The notes beneath the pieces are model-generated. The model searched no databases, had not been told where the DNA came from, and was given only the letters and a program-made list of their open reading frames with translations. A program made the position numbers and the translations under genes. A stretch of DNA of 64,000 nt from Chryseobacterium wanjuense (lineage in GTDB: Bacteria > Bacteroidota > Bacteroidia > Flavobacteriales > Weeksellaceae), in assembly GCF_900111495.1 (NCBI RefSeq), contig NZ_FOIU01000002.1, forward strand, positions 124,001 to 188,000, in the 5' to 3' direction. Shown here in pieces: positions 1 through 9,100 of this stretch (its first letter is position 1; every line of letters begins with the position of its first letter).

Positions 1-308
1 CGGAATCTAAAAAAGTGTTAGCCGATTTAACGAATAATCAAAATGTTATCCTTAATGTTTTCGGAAGTGCTTACGCATTGAAGGACATTGATATTTCAAA
101 AGTCTCAACGGTTCTTGTTTCCTATGAAAACAATGACGATTCGATGACGGCAACAGCCAACGCTTTAAACGGAAAAACAAAAATCTGGGGCAGACTTCCT
201 GTCCTGGTCAATGATAAATTAAAAGCAGGAATGGGAATGGATTTCAACCCACAAACTGCTTCTACAGGTGTGAATTCAACAATATTTACAACATCAAAAC
301 AACAATAA
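1..308 (+). CDS. Glycoside hydrolase family 3-type protein, C-terminal fragment
   Basis: The frame is open from the window edge (in-frame codons from base 3) to a stop at 306-308, so this is only the last ~101 residues of a longer protein. The visible part has the look of a GH3 C-terminal domain: a beta-strand segment (STVLVSYENND), then a helix (SMTATANALNG) and the closing GRLPVLVND...GMGMDF motif that resembles the 'GKLPVSV...G.G' end of beta-N-acetylglucosaminidase-like GH3 enzymes. Catalytic residues lie outside the window, so activity cannot be judged. It ends 4 bases before bshA, on the same strand, which suggests co-transcription. The GH3 assignment is inference from a short tail; a different hydrolase is possible. 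Confidence 0.6.
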   Translation, partial: ESKKVLADLTNNQNVILNVFGSAYALKDIDISKVSTVLVSYENNDDSMTATANALNGKTKIWGRLPVLVNDKLKAGMGMDFNPQTASTGVNSTIFTTSKQQ

Positions 309-312
309 ACTA

Positions 313-1461
313 ATGAAAATAGGCATACTTTGCTATCCAACATACGGAGGAAGCGGAATCGTAGCAACAGAACTGGGAATGTCCCTCGCCAACAAAGGCT
401 ATGAGGTTCATTTCATCAGCTCGGCTCTTCCGGCTAGGTTAGATATCACCAATCCGAATATTTTCTTTCACAGGGTGAATGTTCAGACGTATCCGCTGTT
501 CCAGTACCAACCTTATGACATTGCATTAAGCTCGATGATTTATCGTGTTGTCAATCTTTACAAGCTGGATTTGCTTCACGCGCATTATGCGATCCCTTAC
601 GCTTACGCAGCTTTTACGGCAAAACAGATGTTGAAGGAAGATAACAACGATATTCCTTTGGTCACAACGCTTCACGGAACGGATATTACGTTGGTGGGTC
701 AGCATCCGAGTTACAAACATGCGGTGGAATTCTCTATTAATCAATCCGATGCGATCACTTCGGTTTCTGAAAGCTTAAAAAGAGACACCTTACAGTTCTT
801 TAAAATTAAAAAAGAAATTCAGGTGATTACCAATTTCATTGACAATTCGGAATTTGATGAATGTAATGAATGCCAAAGAACACAATTTGCCAATCCTGAT
901 GAGAAAATTTTAATCCACGTTTCCAATTTACGTCCGGTAAAACGTGTGGATGAAGTTTTGCAGATTTTTAAAAATGTGGAGAAAAAGGTAAAATCAAAAT
1001 TAATCATTATTGGCGAAGGTCCTGATATGGAGAAAGTTAATCAGTTTTTAGAAGAAAATCCTGATTTGATTTCCAAAATTCGTTTGCTTGGAAAAGTAAA
1101 TGACCTGTACCGAATTCTTCAGCTTTCCGATGTATTTTTATTGCCTTCTGAGCAGGAAAGTTTCGGTTTGGCGGCATTGGAAGCGATGGCTGCAAACACT
1201 CCGGTGATCAGCTCGAACGCGGGCGGAATTCCTGAGGTGAATATCCAAGGTGAAACCGGATTTTTGGCTGAAATCGGGAACGTGGAAGCGATGAGCAATT
1301 ATTGCATTAAATTATTGAGCAATGAGGAGCTTTTAACCAAAATGAAGAAAAACGCGAAAGAACAAGCGATAAAATTCGATTTGAAAAACATTCTTCCTAT
1401 ATACGAGGAAATGTATAGAACAACGATCGAAAATTTTAAAAAAGAGTTGACAAAAGTGTAG
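313..1461 (+). CDS. bshA: N-acetyl-alpha-D-glucosaminyl L-malate synthase (bacillithiol synthesis)
   Basis: BshA is a GT4 retaining glycosyltransferase that joins UDP-GlcNAc to L-malate, the first step of bacillithiol synthesis in the cytoplasm. The 382-residue length and the N-terminus MKIGILCYPTYGGSGIVATE match the BshA family closely, including the GGSG nucleotide-binding loop, LHAHYAIP near residue 90, TTLHGTDIT near residue 117, and the C-terminal GT-B signature ESFGLAALEAMA (the E-x7-E pair of GT4 enzymes). No bshB or bshC gene lies in this window. A promoter for the next gene overlaps its 3' end (TTG at 1447, TATATTTG at 1471). Assignment is confident by resemblance to the Bacillus enzyme. 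Confidence 0.93.
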   Translation: MKIGILCYPTYGGSGIVATELGMSLANKGYEVHFISSALPARLDITNPNIFFHRVNVQTYPLFQYQPYDIALSSMIYRVVNLYKLDLLHAHYAIPYAYAAFTAKQMLKEDNNDIPLVTTLHGTDITLVGQHPSYKHAVEFSINQSDAITSVSESLKRDTLQFFKIKKEIQVITNFIDNSEFDECNECQRTQFANPDEKILIHVSNLRPVKRVDEVLQIFKNVEKKVKSKLIIIGEGPDMEKVNQFLEENPDLISKIRLLGKVNDLYRILQLSDVFLLPSEQESFGLAALEAMAANTPVISSNAGGIPEVNIQGETGFLAEIGNVEAMSNYCIKLLSNEELLTKMKKNAKEQAIKFDLKNILPIYEEMYRTTIENFKKELTKV

Positions 1462-1478
1462 CACTTCTGCTATATTTG
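1447..1478 (+). promoter_or_regulatory. Bacteroidota-type promoter for the DUF2851 gene
   Basis: TTG at 1447-1449, a 21-base spacer, then TATATTTG at 1471-1478 fits the Bacteroidota -33/-7 pattern TTG-N19-23-TAnnTTTG. It overlaps the last codons of bshA and lies only 10 bases before the ATG at 1489, so the transcript would have a very short leader. Seen by eye; not tested. Confidence 0.6.
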
Positions 1479-1488
1479 CGTTGCACTC

Positions 1489-2763
1489 ATGACGGAAAAA
1501 TTACTTCAATATCTTTGGAACTTTAAGGTTTTCAAACATTTTGACTTCAAGGATATTGAAGGAAATCCCGTTGAAATATTAGATTTCGGAAAATGGAATA
1601 CCGATTCCGGCCCGGATTTTCTGACGGCAAAAATTAAAATCAACAACATTATTTTCGCCGGAAACATCGAACTTCATGTAAAATCTTCCGACTGGATTTT
1701 TCACAATCATTCTCAGGATCCCAATTACCAAAACATCATTCTTCATGTTGTTTTTCAGAATGATATTGATATTCACGAATTCAAAAGCAACCATATTCCG
1801 ACACTGGAACTGAAGAATTATATCGAGGAAAATATTCTCTGGAAATACGAAAAACTGGTCAGCGGAAATCAATTCATTCCCTGCGAAAACATCATCAGTT
1901 CTGATCAAATTCCTTTCAATTTTCATGAAGAAAATGTGCTGAAAAAGCTGGAAGAAAAATCTTCAGATATCGAAAAAAGTTTAGAACAGTTTAAAAATAA
2001 TTTTGAAGCGGTCTTATTTCACAATCTTGCCTATTCTTTTGGTTTGAAGGTGAATGCATTTATCTTTAAACAAATTGCAGAAAGTATCGATTTTACGATC
2101 ATTAACAAAATCAGACAAAATGAAACTCAGCTCGAAGCCCTATTATTCGGTATTTCTGGCTGGCTGGAAAATCCGGAAGACGAACAAATGAAAATATGGA
2201 AACGCGAGTTTGATTTTATTAAAGCTAAATTTTTAATTTCCGATTTAAAATTTCATCCGAAGTTTTTAAGATTAAGACCTCCGAATTTTCCGACCATCCG
2301 TTTGTCCCAGCTTGCCAATTTGTATCATCAGCATCAGAATTTGTTTTCAAAAATTATCAATGCTAAAAATTCCGGTGAATTATTTGAAATATTCAACACT
2401 ATAAAAGCTTCGGAATATTGGGATCATCGTTTTAATTTCGGGAAAACTTCAACAGTTGATCAACCAAAAACTTTAAGCAAAGATTTTATTGAATTAATTA
2501 TTTTAAACACCATTTTACCTTTAAAATATACCTATCATAGATATCACAACGAGGAAATTGCCGGTGAAATTTTAAACTTTTATAAAAATATTCCAGGTGA
2601 AAAAAATTCAGTAATCAATGACTGGAAAAAAACAGGATTAAAAATAAAAACCGCATTGGAAAGTCAAAGTCTGATTTATCATTTTAAAAATTCCTGTGAA
2701 GAAAAAAATTGCTTAAATTGCAGTATTGGATTTAAAATTTTAAAAGAATCTTCAAATGTTTGA
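1489..2763 (+). CDS. DUF2851 family protein
   Basis: A 424-residue protein of a family known mainly from Bacteroidota and without an established function. The N-terminal segment with EILDFGKWNTDSGPDF and AGNIELHVKSSDW (about residues 28-75) is typical of DUF2851. The C-terminus carries a compact cysteine group, CEEKNCLNC (about residues 404-412), that might bind a metal; this is inference. No signal peptide or membrane segment is seen, so it is probably cytoplasmic. The gene has its own promoter inside the end of bshA, and its last 8 bases overlap the start of the PspC-like gene, which implies translational coupling. Confidence 0.85.
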   Translation: MTEKLLQYLWNFKVFKHFDFKDIEGNPVEILDFGKWNTDSGPDFLTAKIKINNIIFAGNIELHVKSSDWIFHNHSQDPNYQNIILHVVFQNDIDIHEFKSNHIPTLELKNYIEENILWKYEKLVSGNQFIPCENIISSDQIPFNFHEENVLKKLEEKSSDIEKSLEQFKNNFEAVLFHNLAYSFGLKVNAFIFKQIAESIDFTIINKIRQNETQLEALLFGISGWLENPEDEQMKIWKREFDFIKAKFLISDLKFHPKFLRLRPPNFPTIRLSQLANLYHQHQNLFSKIINAKNSGELFEIFNTIKASEYWDHRFNFGKTSTVDQPKTLSKDFIELIILNTILPLKYTYHRYHNEEIAGEILNFYKNIPGEKNSVINDWKKTGLKIKTALESQSLIYHFKNSCEEKNCLNCSIGFKILKESSNV

Positions 2764-2977
2764 CAATATCCGACATAAAATGGAAAGAGAATGGTTTGGT
2801 GTTCTTACAAGAACGGGCACTAAGCTGGGAATTCCTGTATCCAAGCTCAGGGTTTTCTTCATCTACTCTACTTTTGCTACGGCAGGTTTTTTCTTTTTAA
2901 TCTATCTCGGACTGGCATTTACACTTTGGGTGAAAGATATTTTTATCACCAGAAGACCCAACGTTTTTGATTTATAG
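2756..2977 (+). CDS. PspC-like small membrane protein
   Basis: A 73-residue protein with a PspC-like arrangement: a short basic N-terminus (MERE, then TRTGTKLGIPVSKLRVFFIY) followed by one hydrophobic helix (ATAGFFFLIYLGLAFTLWV, about residues 41-59). PspC family members act at the inner membrane, in proteobacteria within the phage-shock response; here no other psp gene is present. The ATG overlaps the DUF2851 stop by 8 bases and the stop is 2 bases before the next ATG, so it sits in a tight three-gene unit. The family call rests on the pattern and on its position beside DUF2851. Confidence 0.75.
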   Translation: MFDNIRHKMEREWFGVLTRTGTKLGIPVSKLRVFFIYSTFATAGFFFLIYLGLAFTLWVKDIFITRRPNVFDL

Positions 2978-2979
2978 CT

Positions 2980-3492
2980 ATGGAATTTTTACAGATCGAC
3001 TCATTGGAAGATTACAGAATAAAAGAAATCTTCAGCTCCTACTCGTCTACCTTTCCGGAAGATGAACGCAGAGATTGGGAGGAATTTATTGCTCTTTTTT
3101 CGAATGCAAAAGTTAAAATAATTTCCGTTTTACATGAGTCAAAAAACATTGGCTATCTGATCCTTTGGGAACTCAGCAATTATACTTTCGTAGAACATTT
3201 TGAAGTGTTTGCCGAATATAGAAATCAAAAATTGGGATCTTACATTACCAACTATTTATTCGAAAATTATCCCAGAATTATTTTAGAAATCGAACCAGAT
3301 CATTTGGGAGATGATGCCAAAAGGAGGTATGCTTTTTATCAGCGAAACGGATTCAATTTAATTGATGAAATGTACGTGCAGCCCAGCTATGGAAAAGATA
3401 AAAAGTCACTGGATTTATGGCTACTCGCCAATTATATCCCTGAAAATCTGCAGGATGTAAAAGATGAAATCTATGATGTCGTTTATCATTAA
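2980..3492 (+). CDS. GNAT family N-acetyltransferase
   Basis: A 170-residue single-domain protein. It has a GNAT-like core: strand VEHFEVFAEYR leading to the acetyl-CoA pyrophosphate loop EYRNQKLGS (about residues 79-87), followed by a helix and the RYAFYQRNGFN segment (about residues 112-122) typical of motif B, where the tyrosine often acts in catalysis. The acyl acceptor is unknown. It starts 2 bases after the PspC-like gene and likely belongs to the DUF2851-pspC transcript. It is followed by a convergent gene and a long inverted repeat. Confidence 0.82.
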   Translation: MEFLQIDSLEDYRIKEIFSSYSSTFPEDERRDWEEFIALFSNAKVKIISVLHESKNIGYLILWELSNYTFVEHFEVFAEYRNQKLGSYITNYLFENYPRIILEIEPDHLGDDAKRRYAFYQRNGFNLIDEMYVQPSYGKDKKSLDLWLLANYIPENLQDVKDEIYDVVYH

Positions 3493-3532
3493 AATATAAA
3501 TCCTAAGTGTAATACTTTGGATTTTTTGTTTT

Positions 3533-3622
3533 CCCACGGATTACACAGATTTGCACAAACGTTATGTATATTAAATTAAAAATTATGCTCAATCATCTGT
3601 GCAAATCTGTGTAATCCGTGGG
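3533..3622. repeat. Inverted repeat with perfect 25-base arms between convergent genes
   Basis: Arms 3533-3557 and 3598-3622 are perfect reverse complements (beginning CCCACGGATTACACAG) around a 40-base AT-rich loop. It fills the gap between the GNAT gene (+) and the SIMPL gene (-). No U-run follows on either strand, so it is not a classical terminator, although it could stop or protect both 3' ends. The phrase ACGGATTAC-CAG recurs in the inverted repeat at 16040-16110, which points to a dispersed family. Confidence 0.9.
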
Positions 3623-3629
3623 AGAAAAA

Positions 3630-4364
3630 TTAATTCACTTCATATTCCAATTTTATCGTAATGCTCGCTTCTTTTTCTTTGGAAGAAGTATTGAAAGTTC
3701 CCCCGTATGAATAATCTTCATTGGAATTCGGAGCGGTAATCTGAATGATACCCATTGTCGCTTTTTTCAGATTTCCCAGACTGCTTCCAGAATTTTCTGC
3801 GATTTTTTCGGCGCGTGCTTTGGCATCTTTTGTGGCGGCGGCGATCATTTCCTGCTTTACGGTTGCTAATTTGGTGTAAAAATAATTCGGGGAAGAGGAT
3901 GTAAATTCGATTCCGCGATTGATAATTTCCGTGATATTTCTGGAAAGATTTTCAATTTTCGCAACTTCTTTACTTTCAATGGAAACTTTTTGCGTGAGAT
4001 CGTATCCTGAAAATTCACCCTGAACATTATTGCCGTTTGAATCCGTATAATTTCTGAATTGTTTTTGAATATCTACGGAAGAAAAAACAATTTCACCTTG
4101 CTTAATTCCTTTTGATAGCAAATAATCATTAATAATTCTCCGGTCTAACGCCAATTCATCGTAAGCCGCCTTTAAATCAATATTATTTTTAGAAAAACTT
4201 CCCGACCAGGTAATTAAATCGGAAGTAAATTGCTTGGTTCCCAAACCCGTCACAGAAATCGTATTTTCAGATTTGTTCCTGTTTTTTATCGCACTTCCGA
4301 GAAGTCCGAGACCGATAATAAATCCAATTGCAGCAATGGCAATGGCGATGATATTTTTATTCAT
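3630..4364 (-). CDS. SIMPL domain-containing protein (DUF541)
   Basis: A 244-residue protein with one N-terminal membrane anchor or uncleaved signal (IIAIAIAAIGFIIGLGLLGSA, residues 4-24) followed by a periplasmic SIMPL domain. Family features are ISVTGLGTKQFTSDLITW near the N-terminus, the alternating VQGEFSGYDLTQKVSI centre, and the ATKDAKARAEKIAENSGSSL helix near residues 175-195. SIMPL proteins have been linked to oxidative stress and envelope functions, but no reaction is known. The gene stands alone, convergent with the GNAT upstream and separated from the next minus-strand gene by about 100 bases. Confidence 0.85.
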   Translation of the reverse strand: MNKNIIAIAIAAIGFIIGLGLLGSAIKNRNKSENTISVTGLGTKQFTSDLITWSGSFSKNNIDLKAAYDELALDRRIINDYLLSKGIKQGEIVFSSVDIQKQFRNYTDSNGNNVQGEFSGYDLTQKVSIESKEVAKIENLSRNITEIINRGIEFTSSSPNYFYTKLATVKQEMIAAATKDAKARAEKIAENSGSSLGNLKKATMGIIQITAPNSNEDYSYGGTFNTSSKEKEASITIKLEYEVN

Positions 4365-4461
4365 AAAACTTTGTGAATTTGATTATTATAATTTTAAAAC
4401 TGATATTATTTCAAATTATTACATCAATTCTCATTCCAAAATTTTAAGATTTTTTTAACAT

Positions 4462-5253
4462 TTATTTTTCAAGCTTGCTTTTCTTTAATCTTTCAACATA
4501 CAACGGTATTGTTTCCTCTAGCCGAAGCAAGGCTCCCGCTAGATTCTTGGCTTTTACAAACGTTCTCACCTGTGGTTTTGTTAAAAATGAAAATTCAATA
4601 AACTCGGAAATTCTCTCTTTAGGAATTCCTTCTTTGGTAAAATATTCGTCTTCTACCCTATTTCTGATCCAGGAAATATCGTCCTGCAAATCATCATACC
4701 GATACTGCCGTTTCTGCCTTCTTGCCTTTCCGCTGATCAGATCATACACTCCCTGAACGTTCAGACTTCCCAGCAACATGGGTAGCAATACTTCTTTTAC
4801 TTCCGCAGGTTTTTCACGCATTTTGCCGACCGGCTGTGGAAGCCCGACCGCATCCTGAACTATTTTCCCTTTATCTACTTTGGCTACAGCTCTTGAATCT
4901 TTCGATAAATCTCCCGTAATTTTCTGAAGCTCTACCTCCTCAATTTCCTGCGGAATTTTGATCATTGTAATGAACAGAAAAGGATTATATCCATTTTTAA
5001 GGACTCTTAATGAAGCCCTTTCATAGTTGGTTTTTATAAATCTTATTTCATCATTGGCAGACGCTTCAATAGAAAATTCTCCGGAAGCGTTGGTGAGAAC
5101 TTTTTTATCAGAAGAAACATTAATCACCGTAACAGCGCCCAAATCAAAACCATTGTCATCCGAAATCTTTCCCGTCACCGTTTGCTGCGAAAAAAAATTA
5201 GCAAAGATGAAGCAAAAAACCATGTACAAATTTTTAATAATTTGATTTTTCAT
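4462..5253 (-). CDS. Secreted carboxypeptidase-regulatory-like domain protein (copy 1)
   Basis: A 263-residue protein with a signal peptide (LYMVFCFIFANFFSQQ, cleavage near residue 23). After it comes a ~70-residue carboxypeptidase-regulatory-like beta-sandwich: VTGKISDDNGFDLGAVTVINV...VLTNASGEFSIEASANDEIRF, the module that also starts many Bacteroidota TonB-dependent receptors. The remainder (from about residue 105) is charged and helical, with no recognised domain. It follows a paralogue of the same architecture by 17 bases, so the two are probably one transcript. Likely periplasmic or surface located; no catalytic role is indicated. Confidence 0.8.
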   Translation of the reverse strand: MKNQIIKNLYMVFCFIFANFFSQQTVTGKISDDNGFDLGAVTVINVSSDKKVLTNASGEFSIEASANDEIRFIKTNYERASLRVLKNGYNPFLFITMIKIPQEIEEVELQKITGDLSKDSRAVAKVDKGKIVQDAVGLPQPVGKMREKPAEVKEVLLPMLLGSLNVQGVYDLISGKARRQKRQYRYDDLQDDISWIRNRVEDEYFTKEGIPKERISEFIEFSFLTKPQVRTFVKAKNLAGALLRLEETIPLYVERLKKSKLEK

Positions 5254-5270
5254 CAGAAATTATTTTAAAC

Positions 5271-6008
5271 TTACGGCGTTTTATAGGAAGAAATTCTGTT
5301 TAAGACAGCACTTTTGAATCTGTTCAGGTCGGCTTCACTGCAGTAACCGTATTTCAGGATGGTTTTTCTTTCGAAGCCCGTTCTGAAAATATAAAGTATA
5401 AAATGCTGAATCTGCGGCTTATCGATCTTTAAATCTTCGAAAAATTTATCCCCCAAAGCCGTTTGAATATAACTCATCAAGTCGACATCGTCCCATTTAT
5501 CTTTAATTTTTCCAAATGAAAAAACACCTTTCGTAACCGGTTGTACAAATTCTCCGGGTCTTGCGGCCAAAACTCGCGGATCAGACTTTTGAGCCATATA
5601 TTTTCCCAGATCGCTTTTCAGCTTTTGTACTTTCCTGGGAGGATTCAGGTTTTTAGAATCTATTTTAATATCTCCCGTCACGCCCTTTTTGATTTCAACT
5701 TCAGCGATGAGAATGGCTGTTCTTATTAACGTTACATTAATCGGCGAAGCGATATTTTCTTTCGTCACCTTTTCATTGGCTCGTTCAAAACCCGGTTTCA
5801 CAAAACGTAATTCATCACCCGCTCTTCCGGAAATCATAAAATGTCCGTCACGATTGGTCAAAACCCTTTCATCCGTCCGGATATTGATGACTGTAACGTC
5901 GGGAATTTCAGTTTTATCTTCAGAAGTAATTTTCCCGAAAATATAATCCTGGGCATTAATATTGATGAAAAATAAGGTAAATAAACAAAAGAATAGTTTA
6001 AGTTTCAC
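5271..6008 (-). CDS. Secreted carboxypeptidase-regulatory-like domain protein (copy 2)
   Basis: I place the start at GTG 6008, which gives a clean signal peptide MKLKLFFCLFTLFFININAQ and 245 residues; an upstream TTG at 6029 is possible but adds a non-signal-like extension. The regulatory-like module (IFGKITSEDKTEIPDVTVIN, then VLTNRDGHFMISGRAGDELRF) parallels copy 1 strand for strand. The C-terminal half (about residues 120-245) is helical and unlike any enzyme I recognise. Both copies share the order signal peptide, beta-sandwich, basic linker, helical tail, so they look like a tandem duplication that has since diverged. Confidence 0.78.
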   Translation of the reverse strand: MKLKLFFCLFTLFFININAQDYIFGKITSEDKTEIPDVTVINIRTDERVLTNRDGHFMISGRAGDELRFVKPGFERANEKVTKENIASPINVTLIRTAILIAEVEIKKGVTGDIKIDSKNLNPPRKVQKLKSDLGKYMAQKSDPRVLAARPGEFVQPVTKGVFSFGKIKDKWDDVDLMSYIQTALGDKFFEDLKIDKPQIQHFILYIFRTGFERKTILKYGYCSEADLNRFKSAVLNRISSYKTP

Positions 6009-6189
6009 GGGCTGTTTTTTATAAAGCAAAACTAAAGTTATTTTTAAATTATACCATAAGTTTAACCACAGTTAACGTGTTTTAGGATTTATTTTAGATT
6101 TTAAATTTCAAAACTGTTAAATAGCAGACTGAAATTGTTAAAATTTCACTTAAAATTTAATTAACTTGCACTTTCAATTCTACTCAAAA

Positions 6190-9100
6190 ATGCAAAATTC
6201 TTATACAGTTATCAATGCTTCAGCGGGTTCGGGGAAAACATATGCCCTCGTTCAGCGCCTTTTGATGATCTGTCTTCGATATCCTAATCAGCAGCAATCG
6301 ATCAGGAATATTTTGGCACTGACTTTCACCAACAAAGCGGCCAACGAAATGAAGGAAAGAATTTTGTCGTGGCTGGGAAATTTTACAGCAAACAATTTCG
6401 CTGAAAATGCAGATTTAAAGAATATTCAAAAAGCTTTTGAAGAAGAAGGATTAAAAATTACCATTGATGAGCTTCATAACCGTGCAAAAAAATTATTGGA
6501 TTATGTTCTGCACAATTATTCTACTTTAAATATCGGAACGATTGACAGGTTCAACTCACGATTGGTAAGAAGTTTTTCTTATGAATTGGGTTTGGCGAAA
6601 AATTTTAACCTTGAAATTGAAGCAGAACCATTTTTGATTGAAGCTGTTGACAAAATGCTCGATCAGATCGGGGAAAACGATGTGATTTCCAATTCTTTCA
6701 TGGATTATGTCGATTATAGCCTGGAAAATAATGAGAGAATTAATTTAAATAAAAGCCTTTACGATTCGGCGAAGGAATTTGTGAAAGATATTCATTATGA
6801 ACATCTTAAAAACAACAAAGACTTCGATAACACGAATTATGAAAATATTAAAAACACCCTCCGTAAAGAAATTGTTTTTAATAAAAAGCAGGCCGTAGAC
6901 ATTGCCACCAAGTCCATCGAATTATTTCAATCAAAGAATATTGAAATTGATGATTTTGCACAGGGAAAAAACGGAATCGGAGGATTTTTTACTAAAGTTC
7001 TGGATTTTTATCATCAAAAAAGACCAGGATTTCCCTTTCCTACCACCGCGGAAGAATCGGTTGTAAATAACTATCGAAAGGGAGCTTCTTCAAAATCTAA
7101 AAGTAAAGAACCCGAAATTTTCGAAATTCTGGATCAGCTATTGGAAAACAGAATGCAGCTAATTCTTTTATACATTGAAACCCAGAAAAAAGAGAAAATT
7201 TTATCGGCACTTCTTCCTTTGAAAGTTAATAAAGATATTCAGGATGAATTGAAAAAAATTGAAGAAGAAAATGACTTGGTTCTGCTTTCAAAATTTAATA
7301 TTTTAATTAATGAAAATCTCCGAAATGAGCCATCTGCCTTTATTTATGAAAAAGTAGGTTCCCAGTTTCAGCATTATTTTTTCGATGAATTTCAGGATAC
7401 TTCAGAATTGCAGTGGCAGAATTTCGTTCCGTTACGGGATCATTCCGTTTCTACGGAAAATACTTCTTTTACATTGGTAGGAGATCCAAAGCAGAGTATT
7501 TATCGCTTCCGTGGTGGTGAAAGTAAGCTGATGCTTGATATTATCAATAAAAAGGAAATTTCGCCAAAAGAAGCCGAACTTCTCATTTTAAAAGATAACT
7601 GGCGAAGTGCAAAAAATATTGTAAAATTCAACAATGACCTTTATAAATTTCATTCTGATATTTTAGAGGAAGAGCATAAAAATATTTTCGGAACCGATGC
7701 CGAGCAAAACCCGAAATCAGGCATTGAAGGCCGGGTGAAAGTAAACCTCATCGAAAATCTTACCAACGAAGATTTTTACAACGACACTTCCGAGAGGATG
7801 CGGAAAGATATACAGGAAAGCCTGGATAATGGTTTTAAATTTTCTGATATTACGATTCTTTGCCGTGGAAATTTTGATATTTTCAGCTATTCACAAAAAT
7901 TAGGAAACCTAAAAGTTAACTACAAAGGTGAAGAAACCAATATTAAAACGATCTCCGAAAAAGGTTTGACATTGGAACTATCCAACACCCTGAAAGCTGT
8001 CATTGAGTTTTTGAAATGGGAAGTCAATCCGAAGAATAAACCTAATTTAATTATGATGATGTACTATCTGAATAAATTGGGAAGGATTCATATGGCCGAT
8101 TTCACTTTGGAAATGAAAGAAATTCTGGATATTGAGTCACATGAAGAGATTCTACAGTTTATCCAGCATACCTATTCACTAAAACTGAAGCAGGATCATT
8201 TTCCAAAATTCAATTTATACAACTTCGTAGAATATTATATCAACGAATTTTCGGTTGAAAATAAAGAAACGGATTTTCTTCTTAATTTCTTGGAAATGCT
8301 TTTCAATTTTACGCAAAATGCAGGCGCAAGTACGAAAGAATTTCTAAAATATTGGGATGAGGAAGCGTCAACTTACACGATTCAGGCTTCGGAAAATATT
8401 GATGCCATACAGATCATGACCATTCACAAGGCAAAAGGTCTGGAATTCCCGATCGTTTTTATCCCGATGATGAATAAAAATCGTGATGCCGAATTTACCA
8501 ATTGGTTTGAAACGAGTACTGATGCGGTTTTGAAGTCGGTAAACATCAATCAATTTAATAAAAATCTTGAAGTTTATGATGAAGAAATAGAAAAATTCAA
8601 CCGTCTGAATTCGTATAAAAATTTTGTCGACAGGCTCTGTCTGCAGTACGTTGCAACTACGCGACCAGTTGAACAGCTGTTTTTCTATATTCAAAAAGCG
8701 AATAAAACTTCGAATAATTTAGAACTTTTAGAATTTCTTCAATCGAGAAACCCTGAAAATCTGGATGAATTTGATTTGTATGAAATTAATCCCGACATGC
8801 TGAAAAAGCATTCAAAGGATAAAACCTCATCATTTAAAACAAAAGATATCCGCAACCTGAAAAATATTAACGAAAAAAGCACTTCTATAAAAATTGCTAC
8901 TCCTTCGAAAAACTACCAGGTAAGAAATGAAAAGGTGAGAATTGGTCTTTTTGTCCATGAATTATTATCCAAAATCAATACTGAGAAAGATATTGCCAAA
9001 GTTCTGGAAAGTTATGTTCTAGAAGGGCAGATCACCACCGATGAAAGGAATGATATTAAAGAAACATTAGAACAAATCATCCAGACATATTCTGAATTTT

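Noticed and set aside
3533..3622. Rho-independent terminator
   Set aside because: The arms are strong but the loop is 40 bases and no U-run follows on either strand; listed as a repeat instead.
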